Positions 17,392 through 28,802 are shown, counted from the stretch's first letter. The stretch is DNA of 64,000 nucleotides from Lacunisphaera sp. (GCA_009695095.1 SIBQ01000012.1:1-64000); one strand, 5' to 3'. Made by a program: numbers and translations. Notes: a model not told the origin generated them from the sequence alone.

Positions 17392-17873
17392 GGCTGTGTC
17401 TCCCCGAGTAGGTGGCTTGGGCTTGTTCTCGCCCTTGCAGGGTGCCGCCACTATGCGTCTGAACCTGCGGTTTGACTCGGCATATATTGACAATAACTGG
17501 GCGAGAGGGTCGCGGCCGGCCGGCCGACTGGAAGCCGGGCGGGGGCTAAACGGAGGCGAAATAAACGGGTCGTGTTGGGCTTGCCCCGATTCCTCGGACC
17601 GGGGTAAAGCCGGCGATGCTATTGGGTCCTGGGTCAGCCCGCACACAGTGTCAGTTGGGATGCCTCGGGAAACGCTAGCAGGCTCGTCGAGAGCCCCCGC
17701 GCTTGCTCAAGCTGTCATTTCTCTATTCGTCAGTCCTGAGTTCTCAAAGTACCACTCCGCTTCCAGCATGGCGCCATGGACATTGATGGTTCCGACCTGT
17801 TGGAGCTGGCGCCTAGTTTCGAGCATGGCGCGCAGTCGCGCGCCGGGAGATTAAGTCCAGCAGGCTGGGGAAG
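17392..17873. other. 480-base gap, no supported gene
   Basis: No recognisable gene. A minus-strand frame at about 17703-17825 reads MLETRRQLQQVGTINVHGAM then LEAEWYFENSGLTNREMTA before a stop, which looks like a protein fragment of unknown family. ACAGTGTCAGTTGGG at 17645 recalls the ACAGTGTCAGTCCGG flank of the repeat at 27908. Confidence 0.35.
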
Positions 17874-19814
17874 TCACAAGCCAGAACGGATCGGTTTGAT
17901 GTGCGCAGAGGCCGCGCAGGCTTCACGGATGCCTTCGAGCGCTCCGGGGTCTTCCATGGTGCTGATGTCGCCGGGATCGCGGCCTTCGACGACCGCCAGG
18001 ATCGCACGGCGCACGATTTTGCCCGAGCGCGTCTTGGGCAGCACGGTCACGAGGCCGATGAAAACGGGCCGCGCGATCGCCCCCAGCGTTTTCACCACAG
18101 CTTCCTCAATCTCACCGATGACGATGGCGCGAGCGACATTCGTCGCATAGCGGTCCGGTTGTTTGAGTACGACAAAGCATTTTACCACCTGGCCCTTCAC
18201 TTCGTCCGTCGCGCCGACCGTGGCGGTTTCGGCGACCGCGGGGTGGGCACAAATGGCTTCTTCGATTTCGCGTGTGCCGAGCCGGTGGCCCGCGACATTG
18301 ATGACGTCATCGGTCCGACCGAGAATGAAATAATATCCCTCTTCGTCCTGCACTGCATAGTCGAAGGTCGCATAAAACGGCTTGCCCGGAAATTGATTGC
18401 AATAGTGCTCGGTAAACACCTGGTCGTCTTTCCAGACAGTGCTCATGCAGCCGGGCGGCAGCGGCAGGCTCAGGACGAGCACGCCTTTTTCACCCCGGTG
18501 CAATGATTCTCCCGTCACGGGGTCCACCACCTGCACGCGATAGCCATAGCTAGGGAAGCCGGGCGAGCCGGGTTTTACCCGCACCGGTCCAAGTCCGGGA
18601 GTAAGCGTGAGGATTGGCCAGCCCGTCTCAGTCTGCCAGTAATTGTCGATGATCTGAACGTGCGGGAGCAATTCACTAATCCAGCGCGAGGTCGGCACAT
18701 CCAGGGGTTCGCCGGCGACAAAAAGGGAGCGCAAGCTGCTCACATCGTGGCGCCGGATGAGCGCGGGATCATGCTTCTTGAGAACGCGCATGGCGGTCGG
18801 TGACACGAACATGACGGTTGCGCGGGCCTGCTCCACGATTTTCCACCAGATCGCACTATCGGGCCGGATGGGCAATCCTTCGTAAATCACGGTCGCCATT
18901 CCGTGAATCAAAGGACCATAGACGCCATATGAATGTCCCACCGCCCAGCCGAGGTCGGCGGCGGAAAAAAACGTCTCCCCGGGCCGGCCGCCGAATATGT
19001 GCTGCATCGATGCCGCCAGAGCCACGGCGCGGCCGCCCGTGTCGTGCTGAACACCTTTGGGCCGGGCCGTCGTGCCGCTGGTATAAAGGAGGTAGCTTGG
19101 CGCGCTGGATTCGAGCCACTCGCAAGGCACCTCGATCCCATCATATTGGCCGGCCAATTCAGTGAAACTCACGTCACGGCCCGGAATGGTGGGCGACGAA
19201 GGGTCCAGACCACGGTCGATGACGAGTACATGCTTCACCTTGGTCCCGGCCAGATTGAGCGCCTCATCGACCAGTCGTTTTAGAGGCACAAGCTTGCCGG
19301 CGCGCATTCCCGCATCACAGGTGATGACCAGCTTGGCGCCGGCATCGTCGATCCGGGTGGCCAGGCTCGGCGCGGCGAATCCGGCAAAAACCGTGGAATG
19401 AATGGCTCCGATCCGCACGCAGGCGAGCATGGCGATCGCGGCTTCCGGCACCATCGGCAGGTAAATGACCGCACAATCGCCGCAACCCAGGCCGAGCGTG
19501 CGCAGCACGGCGGCCATGCGGTTCACCTCACGGTGCAACTGGCGATAGGTCAGCGTGCGCTCTTCGCCCGTTTCCGAGGAAATAAAATAAATCGCCGGCT
19601 GGTCGGCGCGCGCGGCGAGATGGCGGTCCACGGCATTGTAGCAAAGGTTGGTGCGCCCGCCGATAAACCACTTGACGAACGGCGGGCGGGAATAATCACA
19701 CACCTGTTCGAAGGGTTTTTCCCAGTGGATGGCGCGGGCTTGTTCCGCCCAAAATGCATCCGGACGGGACAAGGAATCGTGATAGAATTCCTCATAGGGA
19801 GTGGGAATGCTCAT
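17874..19814 (-). CDS. prpE: Propionate/acetate-CoA ligase (PrpE/Acs type)
   Basis: An AMP-forming acyl-CoA synthetase that activates propionate or acetate in the cytosol. The 646-residue protein has the P-loop-like YTSGTTARPKGV, the adenylate motif DNYWQTETGWPI, and the C-terminal hinge GRTDDVINVAGHRLGTREIEE with a late lysine in KTRSGKIVRR. VAGHRLGTREIEEAI and the short N-terminus YEEFYHDSLSRPDAFW fit PrpE better than AcsA, but acetate as substrate is possible. I start at the ATG at 19814, where the conserved N-terminus begins; the frame is open to 19931 without conservation. Confidence 0.85.
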   Translation of the reverse strand: MSIPTPYEEFYHDSLSRPDAFWAEQARAIHWEKPFEQVCDYSRPPFVKWFIGGRTNLCYNAVDRHLAARADQPAIYFISSETGEERTLTYRQLHREVNRMAAVLRTLGLGCGDCAVIYLPMVPEAAIAMLACVRIGAIHSTVFAGFAAPSLATRIDDAGAKLVITCDAGMRAGKLVPLKRLVDEALNLAGTKVKHVLVIDRGLDPSSPTIPGRDVSFTELAGQYDGIEVPCEWLESSAPSYLLYTSGTTARPKGVQHDTGGRAVALAASMQHIFGGRPGETFFSAADLGWAVGHSYGVYGPLIHGMATVIYEGLPIRPDSAIWWKIVEQARATVMFVSPTAMRVLKKHDPALIRRHDVSSLRSLFVAGEPLDVPTSRWISELLPHVQIIDNYWQTETGWPILTLTPGLGPVRVKPGSPGFPSYGYRVQVVDPVTGESLHRGEKGVLVLSLPLPPGCMSTVWKDDQVFTEHYCNQFPGKPFYATFDYAVQDEEGYYFILGRTDDVINVAGHRLGTREIEEAICAHPAVAETATVGATDEVKGQVVKCFVVLKQPDRYATNVARAIVIGEIEEAVVKTLGAIARPVFIGLVTVLPKTRSGKIVRRAILAVVEGRDPGDISTMEDPGALEGIREACAASAHIKPIRSGL

Positions 19815-20100
19815 ATTGGTGGAAGAAATATTCTGAAGCTGGGGCGACTGGCGAGCACCGGGCTCTGTCTGCGAGTCATGATTTAGTAATCGCGGACAGC
19901 CTGACGCCTCGCGCCTCACTGTCCACCCCATGTAATCCTTCGCACGGGCTGCGTCCAGTTGCTAGTGGCTGGATCTGCATCTTTTGCCTATCAGCCCGGT
20001 TCATGCCCCAGGGAGGAGTGAGGGTGGCAACCTGGCGGCGCCCAGTCCCGGTTGGGCCGCGCCGCCGGACCCAGCACAGCGGTTTCCCACAGGGCGCGGC

Positions 20101-21054
20101 TCAATTGACGAGATTGGTGGGTTTGCCGGCCAGGAAAGCAGCGACGTTTTCGGCGGTGACCTGAGTCAGGCGCCGCCGGGCGGCGAGCGCGGCCCAGGCG
20201 ATGTGCGGCGTGAGCGTGATGTTCGGCGCCTTGAGCAGCGGATTGTCGGCGGTGATCGGCTCCGTGGTGACGACGTCGAGCGCGGCGCCCGCGATCGTGC
20301 CGGCGTGCAACGCCGCGGCAAGATCGGCGTCCTTCACCAGCGGGCCGCGCGAGGTGTTGATGAGGTAGGAGTTCTTCTTCATCCGGGAGAGCAACGCCGT
20401 GTCTACCATGCCGGTGTTTTCGGGCGTGAGATTGCAGTGCAGGCTGACCACGTCGGATTCGGCGAAGAGTTCCGGCACCTCGCGCCATTCGCAGGGATAT
20501 GCCGGCGGATTGCCGCGGCAGATGTCATTGGCGAGCACCTTCATCTTGAAGGCGGCCGCCAGCTCCCCCAAACGGCGGCCGATGCGGCCGAAGCCGACGA
20601 TGCCGATCGTCCGGCCCGCGACCTCGGTGAGCGGTGTGCGCCAGAAGGTCCACTCGCCCAACCTCGTCCATTCGCCCTTTTTCACAAGTTCGCTGTGCAA
20701 CTGGGGCTGCCGGTAGAAATTCAGGATCAGCGCGATCACGAACTCGGCGACGGCGTCCGTGCCGTAGATGGGCACGTTGGAGACCGGGATGTTGCGGGCG
20801 CGCGCGGCCCGCACATCGATGATGTTGTAGCCGGTGGCCAGGGCGGCGATGAACTTCAGCCTGGGCAGCTGGGCGAGTGTCTCGGCGCTGAGGGGGGTCT
20901 TGTTGGTGAGGAGAATGTCGGCGTCTTTCGACCGCTCCAGGATCCGCTCTGATGGCGTGCGGTCATGGCAGACGAACTCGCCAAGCCTCGCGATTCCGTC
21001 CCAGGGATTGTCCCCGGGATTGAGGGTGGCACCATCGAGGACTACGATTTTCAT
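20101..21054 (-). CDS. D-2-hydroxyacid dehydrogenase (glycerate dehydrogenase-like)
   Basis: An NAD(P)-dependent reductase of 2-oxoacids, 317 residues. The cofactor loop is GIVGFGRIGRRLGELA. The catalytic Arg-Glu-His triad is seen in INTSRGPLV, DVVTTEPI and TPHIAWAA. The N-terminal pattern NKTPLSAETLAQLPRLKFIA with GYNIID places it with glycerate/hydroxypyruvate reductase HprA-type enzymes. It stands alone, convergent with nothing obvious and about 280 bases after prpE's ORF start. Exact substrate (hydroxypyruvate, glyoxylate or other) is not evident. Confidence 0.88.
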   Translation of the reverse strand: MKIVVLDGATLNPGDNPWDGIARLGEFVCHDRTPSERILERSKDADILLTNKTPLSAETLAQLPRLKFIAALATGYNIIDVRAARARNIPVSNVPIYGTDAVAEFVIALILNFYRQPQLHSELVKKGEWTRLGEWTFWRTPLTEVAGRTIGIVGFGRIGRRLGELAAAFKMKVLANDICRGNPPAYPCEWREVPELFAESDVVSLHCNLTPENTGMVDTALLSRMKKNSYLINTSRGPLVKDADLAAALHAGTIAGAALDVVTTEPITADNPLLKAPNITLTPHIAWAALAARRRLTQVTAENVAAFLAGKPTNLVN

Positions 21055-21169
21055 AAGGGAAGGAATGAAGGCTGCGTGAAAACGGGGAGGCCGCGCGGGC
21101 GCACAAATTTAGCGCTGATCATTTGCGCGGATTCTGGGGAAGGCAAGGCCGGTGGTCCGGCCAGGAAGG

Positions 21170-21400
21170 TCATAAGAATTTTCGAACTGCCGCCGCCGGC
21201 ACTCGGGCCCGCAGTAACTGCAGTGCCGCGCGGGTGTTATCCAGCCAGCTATTCTCGCGCCCAGCCTGCATGGCGAAAATCTCGGTGGCATATGTCTCAA
21301 GGCGCAAACGGCCTCCCTTTGTGCTGAACACGCCCAGCGTCGTCCGGCTGGCGCCGCAATCCAGGATGATTGCGCGGGAGGAATGGAAAGCGGGCAGCAT
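21170..21400 (-). pseudogene. N-terminal stub of a PilM-like actin-fold protein
   Basis: The frame reads MLPAFHSSRAIILDCGASRT, TLGVFSTKGGRLRLETYATE, then SWLDNTRAALQLLRARVPA before losing sense and stopping. LDCGAS...GVF is the first phosphate-binding hairpin of actin-fold type IV pilus assembly ATPases (PilM), where full proteins exceed 300 residues. Only about 75 residues remain. No other pilus gene is nearby. Identification is by pattern and is moderate. Confidence 0.5.
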
Positions 21401-21464
21401 GGAGATGCGGCCCGTGACGGATTTGATTGCCGGTCTTTCGCCAAAGGTCACGCTCTTTTTTAGG

Positions 21465-21971
21465 ATGCCTCCCCCCCTGCCCTATAAAATCAGTGTCCTA
21501 GTCTTCATCGAGAATGCCGCGGGCGAGCAGCTCCTCCTCCTGCGGGCCCAGCAGCCCAACCTGGGCGTCTGGACCCCCATCGGGGGCAAACTGGAGATGA
21601 CCACGGGCGAGTCGCCCTTCGAGTGCGCGGTGCGTGAGACGCTGGAGGAGACCGGCTTGCGCGTGAGCGCGGCCGACCTGCACCTCTTCGCCATGATCGC
21701 GGAAAAAGCCTACCAGGGCGAGACGCACTGGCTGATGTTTCTCTTCCGTTGCAAGAAGCCCATCGGCGGGCAGCCGCCGGACATCCCGGAGGGGAAATTC
21801 GGGTTCTTCTCGCGGGGAAAAATCAAGGGGCTGCCGATCCCCGAGACCGACAAGGCGGCGCTGTGGCCGATTTTCGACCAATACCGCGACAGCTTCGTCG
21901 CCCTGAAGGCGGATTGCGGGCGTTTTCCCATCGTGGTGACAGTGGAGCAGATTACGGGGGCTGCGCGGTAA
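21465..21971 (+). CDS. Nudix hydrolase
   Basis: A 168-residue Nudix-fold pyrophosphohydrolase. The Nudix box is present as GGKLEMTTGESPFECAVRET followed by LEETGL, with two extra residues between the GG and the first Glu compared with the canonical spacing. A substrate such as an oxidised nucleotide is plausible but not proven. I start at the ATG at 21465, which gives MPPPLPYKISVLVFIENAAG, a normal Nudix N-terminus; the open frame upstream overlaps the divergent pilM stub and is not conserved. Confidence 0.82.
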   Translation: MPPPLPYKISVLVFIENAAGEQLLLLRAQQPNLGVWTPIGGKLEMTTGESPFECAVRETLEETGLRVSAADLHLFAMIAEKAYQGETHWLMFLFRCKKPIGGQPPDIPEGKFGFFSRGKIKGLPIPETDKAALWPIFDQYRDSFVALKADCGRFPIVVTVEQITGAAR

Positions 21972-22013
21972 CTACCGCGCGCTCCCGGCGCCGTAAGCCT
22001 GAACTGACTTGAT

Positions 22014-22068
22014 GGAGTGCCCGCGTCTCTGCGGGCCGGCTCGCAGGGACGCGAGCCCTCCAAGTTGT
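22014..22068. repeat. GGAG...CCCTCC dispersed palindromic repeat, copy 2
   Basis: TGGAGTGCCCGCGTCTCTGC ... GACGCGAGCCCTCCAA: a GC-rich imperfect palindrome with the same borders as 3303-3358, lying between the Nudix and pdhA genes. Confidence 0.45.
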
Positions 22069-22164
22069 AGCCCATGCACCCAATCTTTCGCTTGTCTTCC
22101 CTTTTGATTCCCTAGAGGAAAAACGTCTGCCTCCACGCAGTGCTTAAAACTCAAACCATTATCC

Positions 22165-23256
22165 GTGACCAAGAAATCACCAGCGACCAAAAACACCGAA
22201 GCCACCGCCCGGGATGCTCGGCAAGCACCCATCAATGCGAAGCTGGGAGCAGACGAGAAAATCCAGTTCTACCGCGACATGGTGCGCATCCGGCGCTTCG
22301 AGGAGCGCTGCCTGCGGAGTTACCAGCAGGGCAAGATCGGCGGATTCCTCCACCTCTACATCGGCCAAGAATCCGTGGCGGTGGGCTGCTGCTCGGTGAT
22401 GGGCGACAACGACCACCTCATCACGGCGTATCGCGACCACGGTCACGCGCTGGGCGTCGGCATGGGCATGAACGAGCTGATGGCGGAAAATTTCGGCAAA
22501 TACACCGGTTGCTCCAAGGGCAAGGGCGGCTCGATGCACTATTTCGACCCGAGCCGGCATTACTGGGGCGGACACGGCATCGTCGGCGGGCAGGTCCCGC
22601 TGGGCGTTGGCCTCGCCTACGGGCTGAAATACAAGGGCATCAAGGGCGCCTGCCTGACGTTCATGGGCGACGGCGCCGTCAACCAGGGCGCCGTGCACGA
22701 GTCCTACAATCTCGCTGCGCTGATGGACCTGCCGGTGGTGTTCATCATTGAGAACAACGGCTACTCGATGGGCACGAGCCAGGAGCTTTCCTCCGCCGGC
22801 GCCTCGCTCGCCGGTCGCGCCGAGGGCTACGGCATGAACTGGGCCATCGTCGAAAACGGCTACGATGTCTACGCGGTGCGCGACCAGGTCAGCGCGGCGC
22901 TCAAGCTCGCCCACGACCAATCGAAGCCGAGCGTGCTGGAGATCCGCACTTACCGTTACCGCGGCCACTCGGTCGCCGACCCGGACTCCACTTATCGCGA
23001 CAAGACGGAAATCGAGGAATACAAGCGAACAAAGGACCCCATCATTTATTACCAGACTGCGCTGCTCGCCGAGGGCGTGTTGACGGAGGACATCATCAAG
23101 AAGATCGACGAGTCCGCCCGCGCCGAGGTGGAGACCTCTGCGCAATTCGCCGAGCATAGCCCCTACCCCACCATGGAGGACGTCAAGAAGGACGTCTACT
23201 GGGAGGTCGACAACCCACAGGACAAGAAGTCCACCGGCTGCCTCTTTTTCGACTGA
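22165..23256 (+). CDS. pdhA: Pyruvate dehydrogenase E1 component, alpha subunit
   Basis: The thiamine-diphosphate-binding subunit of E1, which decarboxylates pyruvate and passes the acetyl group to lipoyl-E2. The 363-residue length is normal. Signatures are YRDMVRIRRFEERC, GSMHYF...GGHGIVGGQVP, and the TPP motif GDGAVNQGAVHESYNLA...IENN. YRYRGHSVADPD includes the usual phospho-loop region. The start is a GTG at 22165, without a clear ribosome site. It is 38 bases from pdhB and then E2, forming a three-gene operon with no E3; the only lpd in this window is at 40193. Confidence 0.93.
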   Translation: MTKKSPATKNTEATARDARQAPINAKLGADEKIQFYRDMVRIRRFEERCLRSYQQGKIGGFLHLYIGQESVAVGCCSVMGDNDHLITAYRDHGHALGVGMGMNELMAENFGKYTGCSKGKGGSMHYFDPSRHYWGGHGIVGGQVPLGVGLAYGLKYKGIKGACLTFMGDGAVNQGAVHESYNLAALMDLPVVFIIENNGYSMGTSQELSSAGASLAGRAEGYGMNWAIVENGYDVYAVRDQVSAALKLAHDQSKPSVLEIRTYRYRGHSVADPDSTYRDKTEIEEYKRTKDPIIYYQTALLAEGVLTEDIIKKIDESARAEVETSAQFAEHSPYPTMEDVKKDVYWEVDNPQDKKSTGCLFFD

Positions 23257-23294
23257 GGCCGTCTCTTGTCACTCGTCACTTAGCACTTTTCTAA

Positions 23295-24272
23295 ATGCCC
23301 GTCATCACCTACCGCGAAGCCCTCCGCGCCGCAATGGCCGAGGAACTCGACCGCGACCCCAACGTCGTCATCATGGGCGAGGAGGTCGGCCAGTTTCACG
23401 GCGCATACAAGGTCACCGAGGGCCTGCTCGCCAAATACGGCCCCAGGCGCATCGTCGACACGCCGATCAGCGAGGCCGGCTTCATCGGCATGGGCATCGG
23501 CGGCGCCATGCTCGGCCTGCGCCCGGTCATGGAGCTGATGTTTTTCAGTTTCTACTCCGTCGCGTTCGACCAGATTTTCAACAACGCCGCCAACATCCGC
23601 TACATGTCCGGCGGGCTCATCAACTGCCCCATCGTGATCCGGGGCCCGGCCAACGGCGGCACCAACGTCGGCGCGACCCATTCGCACACGCCCGAGTCCA
23701 TCGCCGCCTACCATCCCGGCATCAAGGTCGTCGTCCCCTCCACCCCTTACGACGCCAAGGGCCTCCTCAAGTCCGCCATCCGCGACAACGACCCCGTGAT
23801 GTTCATGGAAAATACACTCCTCTACGGCGAGTCGGGCGAGGTGCCCGACGGCGAATACCTCGTCCCGCTCGGCTCGGCCAAAGTCATGCGCGAAGGCGGG
23901 GACATCTCCATCATCGGCCACGGCCGCGCCATCCAGATGGCCCTCAAGTCCGCCGACCTGCTCAAGGAAAAGCACAACCTCAATGCGGAGATCATCGACC
24001 TCCGCTCCATACGCCCGCTCGACGTGGAAACCGTCCTCGCCTCGGTGCGAAAGACCAGCCGCGTGCTCCTTGTCGAGGAGGCCAAGCCCTTCTGCTCCGT
24101 CAGCGCGATGCTGGCCTGCATCATCCAGGAAAAGGCCTTCGACTACCTCGACGCACCCATCCGCCGTGTGACCTCCGTGGATGCCCCCGCCATCTACAGT
24201 GCGCCGCTCGAAAAGGAACAGCTTCCCACCCCGCAGAAAATCTTCGACGCCGCCCTCGCCGTGCTGAAGTAA
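23295..24272 (+). CDS. pdhB: Pyruvate dehydrogenase E1 component, beta subunit
   Basis: Partners with PdhA in the E1 heterotetramer. The 325-residue protein has the transketolase pyrimidine domain (ALRAAMAEELDRD, MGEEVGQFHGAYKVT, RIVDTPISEAGFIGMGIG) and the C-terminal transketolase domain (DLRSIRPLDVETVLASVRKT, LLVEEA). No truncation. It lies 38 bases after pdhA and 38 bases before the E2 gene. Confidence 0.94.
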   Translation: MPVITYREALRAAMAEELDRDPNVVIMGEEVGQFHGAYKVTEGLLAKYGPRRIVDTPISEAGFIGMGIGGAMLGLRPVMELMFFSFYSVAFDQIFNNAANIRYMSGGLINCPIVIRGPANGGTNVGATHSHTPESIAAYHPGIKVVVPSTPYDAKGLLKSAIRDNDPVMFMENTLLYGESGEVPDGEYLVPLGSAKVMREGGDISIIGHGRAIQMALKSADLLKEKHNLNAEIIDLRSIRPLDVETVLASVRKTSRVLLVEEAKPFCSVSAMLACIIQEKAFDYLDAPIRRVTSVDAPAIYSAPLEKEQLPTPQKIFDAALAVLK

Positions 24273-24310
24273 CTTAAAGCTTACTGCTTAAACCTTAAAT
24301 CTTTTCTCCC

Positions 24311-25648
<1,338 letters not shown>

Positions 25649-25761
25649 GTTGGAGAAGGCAGACCTGAAAGCGAACCCGGTAACCTGAATTCTCCGGTCT
25701 CAAGTTTCAGCTTCCAGATTTCTCGTCCCCATCAGGTTTCAGGTCTCAGCATTCATGTTTC

Positions 25762-27711
25762 TCATGACTCCGCCCGTTTCCGCGCGTCGGCTTCGATCAG
25801 GGCCTTGAGCGCGGCGAGCGTGGCCTTGGCCTTCGCCTTGGCGGCGGTCAGGTCAGCCAAGGACTTCACCGGCTCCTGAGCGAAGACGTAGAATTTCATC
25901 TTGGGCTCGGTGCCGCTGCGGCGGGCGGCGAATGAGTAGCCGTTGCTGAGCGTCACGAGGTAGAGGTCATGCGCCGGGATGAGTTCTTTGTCGGCGTCGT
26001 AGAACTTCTCGCGGCCGAAATCCTGGAACCGGGTCACCTTCGCTTTGCCAAAGGCCCGCGGCGGACTGTCACGGTAGGCGTCGAGGATGCGCTTGATTTT
26101 CGCCGCGCCGCTGGCGCCCTCGTAGTAGAGGTTGATCACGCCCTCGAGGAAGAAGCCGTATTTCAGGTAAATCTCGTCGAGGTATTCCGGCACGGTCAGG
26201 CCGCGCAACTTCACCCACGCACAGACCTCGGCGAACATGAGGCACGCGGAGTTGCCGTCCTTGTCGCGCACCAGGTCGTTGGGCAGGTAGCCGTAACTCT
26301 CCTCGGAGCCGAACAGGTAGAATGAACTGTGTTTGAGCAGCAGTTCGGCGCGCTGGCGGAAGGGCGTGGCGTCGTAGGCGAAGCCCGGCCCCATTGCTGC
26401 ACAGAGCTTTTCCTCGTAGCCGCGCAGCTTGCCCGCGATCCATTTGAAGCCGGTGAGGGTGTTGATGACCTTGATGTTGTGCCCGTGGCCGATGGCATCC
26501 TGCAACGGCGTGGTCACAAAAGTTTTCACCAGGACGGCTGACTGGCTGCCCGCTAGGGGAATCCAGCCAAGCTCCTTGTATTTGGTGATGCGATAGTCCG
26601 CGAGCAACGCGCCGACCTGGTTGCCGGTGAGCAGATCCATCTTGCCAGCCCGGTTGCGCACAGCCGCGCCCATCCGGTCGGCGTCAGGGTCGGTGGCCAT
26701 CACGAGGTCGTGGCCGCACTTCTCGGCGAGCGCGACGGCGAGCACCAGTGCTTCGGCGTTTTCGGGGTTGGGTGACTTGACCGTCGGGAATCTCGCATCG
26801 AATGCCACCTGCTCCGGCACCTCTGTCACCATCACCCCGGCATGCAACAGCAGCGGCACCGTGGCCCATCCGCCCACGCCGTGAATGTTCGTGAAGACGA
26901 CCCTCAGGGCGGATTGACGCAGCAGCTTTTGGTCCAGCGCCGCCTGCGCGGCCGCGGTCAGGTAGGCGTTGTCGGCCTCGTGCCCGATGATCACCACCTT
27001 GCTGATATCCTTGGCGAGGAACCCGGGCAGAACGGAAAGCGGCACGGCGTCGACCTCGGCGATGATGTTCCTGTCGTGCGGCGACGTGACTTGGGCGCCG
27101 TCAGTGAAGTAGGCCTTGAAGCCGTTGTCGTGCGGGGGATTGTGACTGGCCGTGATAACGACACCCGAGTGGGCCTTGAGGTCACGGACCGAAAAGCTCA
27201 ACTGTGGCGTGGACCGCGGGCCGTCGAAAATCACGGCGGCGCCGCCGAGTCGCGTCCACGTCGAGGCGGCGAGCTCGCAAAAATGCCGGGAGAAATGCCG
27301 CACGTCATACGCAATGACGAGCTTGGGCCGGTCGGGGCACTGTTGGCCGGCGAGGCATTGGCTGATGTAGCGGTAAAGCCCCACCACGGCGCGAATCAGC
27401 GTGAAATCGTTGAGCAGGTTGCTGCCGACATTGGCGTGCTCGGGCGAGCCGTGCTCGTCGATCTTGCCGGTCTCCGCCTTGGCCGCGACCACGCCGATGG
27501 TGCGTCCGCGCATGCCGCCCGTGCCGAACTCGAGATAGCGATAGAAACGGTCGTTGAGCTCGCTCCACCCCCCGCGCTCGACGAGCTCGTCCATGCTTTG
27601 CTGCGCCCAGTCCGGCAGGCCGGCCTGCCGCCAGGCGGTCAGGTTCTCCACCGCGCTGGGCAGCAGCCTTCCTTCCTTGGCGGCTTGCAAGATTTTTTCG
27701 GCGGTGGTCAT
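25762..27711 (-). CDS. Phosphohexomutase (phosphoglucomutase/phosphomannomutase family)
   Basis: Interconverts hexose 1- and 6-phosphates. The 649-residue length is typical of the longer alpha-D-phosphohexomutases. The catalytic phosphoserine is in TASHNPPHDNGFKAY, the metal loop is DPDADRMG, the sugar-binding loop is GSEESYGYLP, and the phosphate-binding C-terminal loop is RRSGTEPKMKFYV. The early FGTGGMRG also matches. I use the ATG at 27711, where conservation begins; the frame extends to 27765 with a poor leader. It is convergent with the PDH operon. Confidence 0.92.
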   Translation of the reverse strand: MTTAEKILQAAKEGRLLPSAVENLTAWRQAGLPDWAQQSMDELVERGGWSELNDRFYRYLEFGTGGMRGRTIGVVAAKAETGKIDEHGSPEHANVGSNLLNDFTLIRAVVGLYRYISQCLAGQQCPDRPKLVIAYDVRHFSRHFCELAASTWTRLGGAAVIFDGPRSTPQLSFSVRDLKAHSGVVITASHNPPHDNGFKAYFTDGAQVTSPHDRNIIAEVDAVPLSVLPGFLAKDISKVVIIGHEADNAYLTAAAQAALDQKLLRQSALRVVFTNIHGVGGWATVPLLLHAGVMVTEVPEQVAFDARFPTVKSPNPENAEALVLAVALAEKCGHDLVMATDPDADRMGAAVRNRAGKMDLLTGNQVGALLADYRITKYKELGWIPLAGSQSAVLVKTFVTTPLQDAIGHGHNIKVINTLTGFKWIAGKLRGYEEKLCAAMGPGFAYDATPFRQRAELLLKHSSFYLFGSEESYGYLPNDLVRDKDGNSACLMFAEVCAWVKLRGLTVPEYLDEIYLKYGFFLEGVINLYYEGASGAAKIKRILDAYRDSPPRAFGKAKVTRFQDFGREKFYDADKELIPAHDLYLVTLSNGYSFAARRSGTEPKMKFYVFAQEPVKSLADLTAAKAKAKATLAALKALIEADARKRAES

Positions 27712-28247
27712 GGAAGGAGAGCGGAGAGCAGGAAGCCAGGAACAAAGAGCCAGACTATGGTTCAATGCTCATTGGCCAATGATCAGTTTTCATTTTTGCA
27801 CACCATGGGCAGTTCAGCATTGAACGATGAAAATGAACGTTGAACAATGAAATACCTCCAGTTGTTCAATATCCAATTGACGGGGCCGTGGGATTGGAGC
27901 CAGGGACAGTGTCAGTCCGGTAGGTTGGTTGACGTGACGGGAGGATGTGGGTTTGGCAATCCCTCGGGGAGAGAGGCGACCGGAGCGAGGGAATGAGGGA
28001 GCGAGTTCGGAGCAGCCTTGTGGGTGCAACCAACGACCTCAACGCCCTGAACCCGATCAACCGTGAGGCCTATCCCTTGAGCTACCCGAAAGGGATCACG
28101 ATCACCGTGACCGGTGTCGGCGGGTCGCGCACCGTTAGCTACGCACCCTGACTGAACCCGCCGGTTGGCTGCTGGCCAGCAAGATCCCGGAACTCTGGGT
28201 AGCATTTAGTCGCGCCCGCTCTCCCGCCTGTCTAGCTTTATGTCTGC
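27712..28247. other. Intergenic region containing REP-like repeat copy 2
   Basis: No gene. Bases 27892-27916 (GGATTGGAGCCAGGGACAGT...) are found in reverse orientation at 51912-51936. TCCCTCGGGG...CGAGCGAGGGA-like arms at 27960-27992 form a palindrome related to 25-65 and 51821-51869. Thus the repeat unit includes both the palindrome and a shared flank of about 70 bases. The remainder (28000-28200) reads open in some frames without recognisable content. Confidence 0.5.
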
Positions 28248-28802
28248 ATGCACCACTATATCGCCTTTCTCCGCGGGATCAACCTGGGCAGGCGCCGGCC
28301 CGAGATGGCCGAGTTGCGTGCGCTCTTCGAATCACTGAAGTTCGCCGACGTGGCGAGCTTCATCGCGAGCGGGAATCTGATCTTTGCCTGCTAAACGGCG
28401 GACAGTCGCAAACTGGAAAAGCAGATTGAAGAGCACCTCAAGAAGTCTCTCGGTTACGACGTCGATACCTTCGTTCGCACGCGGGCGGAGGTGGCGGCCG
28501 CGGCAACCTTCCGGCCATTTCCGATGACCGACCTAGTGAATCCCGGCCACACGGTGCATACCTGCTTTTTGCAGAAAGCACTCAGTGCCGAGCAGGAGCG
28601 AAAACTGCTGGCCTGCCGAACCGACGCAGATGAATTTTACGTCAAAGGACGCGAGTTCTATTGGCTCTGCCGGATAAAATCCAACGAATCAAAGGTCTGG
28701 AACTCGCCGAAGATGAAAGCTGTCAAGCTGCCCTCGTTCTCGATGCGCAACCTGACCACCGTGCGCAAATTCACCGCCCTCTACCCCATTGTTGCCGCCT
28801 AG
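28248..28802 (+). pseudogene. DUF1697-family protein interrupted by a stop codon
   Basis: Translation from the ATG at 28248 gives HHYIAFLRGINLGRRRPEM, then ALFESLKFADVASFIASGNL, the conserved start of DUF1697 (YIAFLRGIN.GG...FIASGN). A TAA follows at codon 49 (28392-28394). The same frame resumes KLEKQIEEHLKKSLGYDV and runs to 28802 with SMRNLTTVRKFTALYP at its end. The family is normally about 180 residues; this would be 184. One base change (for example TCA to TAA) accounts for the break. Function of the family is unknown. Confidence 0.75.

Noticed and set aside
17776-18506. Plus-strand frames opposite prpE's 3' end
   Set aside because: Antisense shadows of the CoA ligase, which has all its adenylation motifs.
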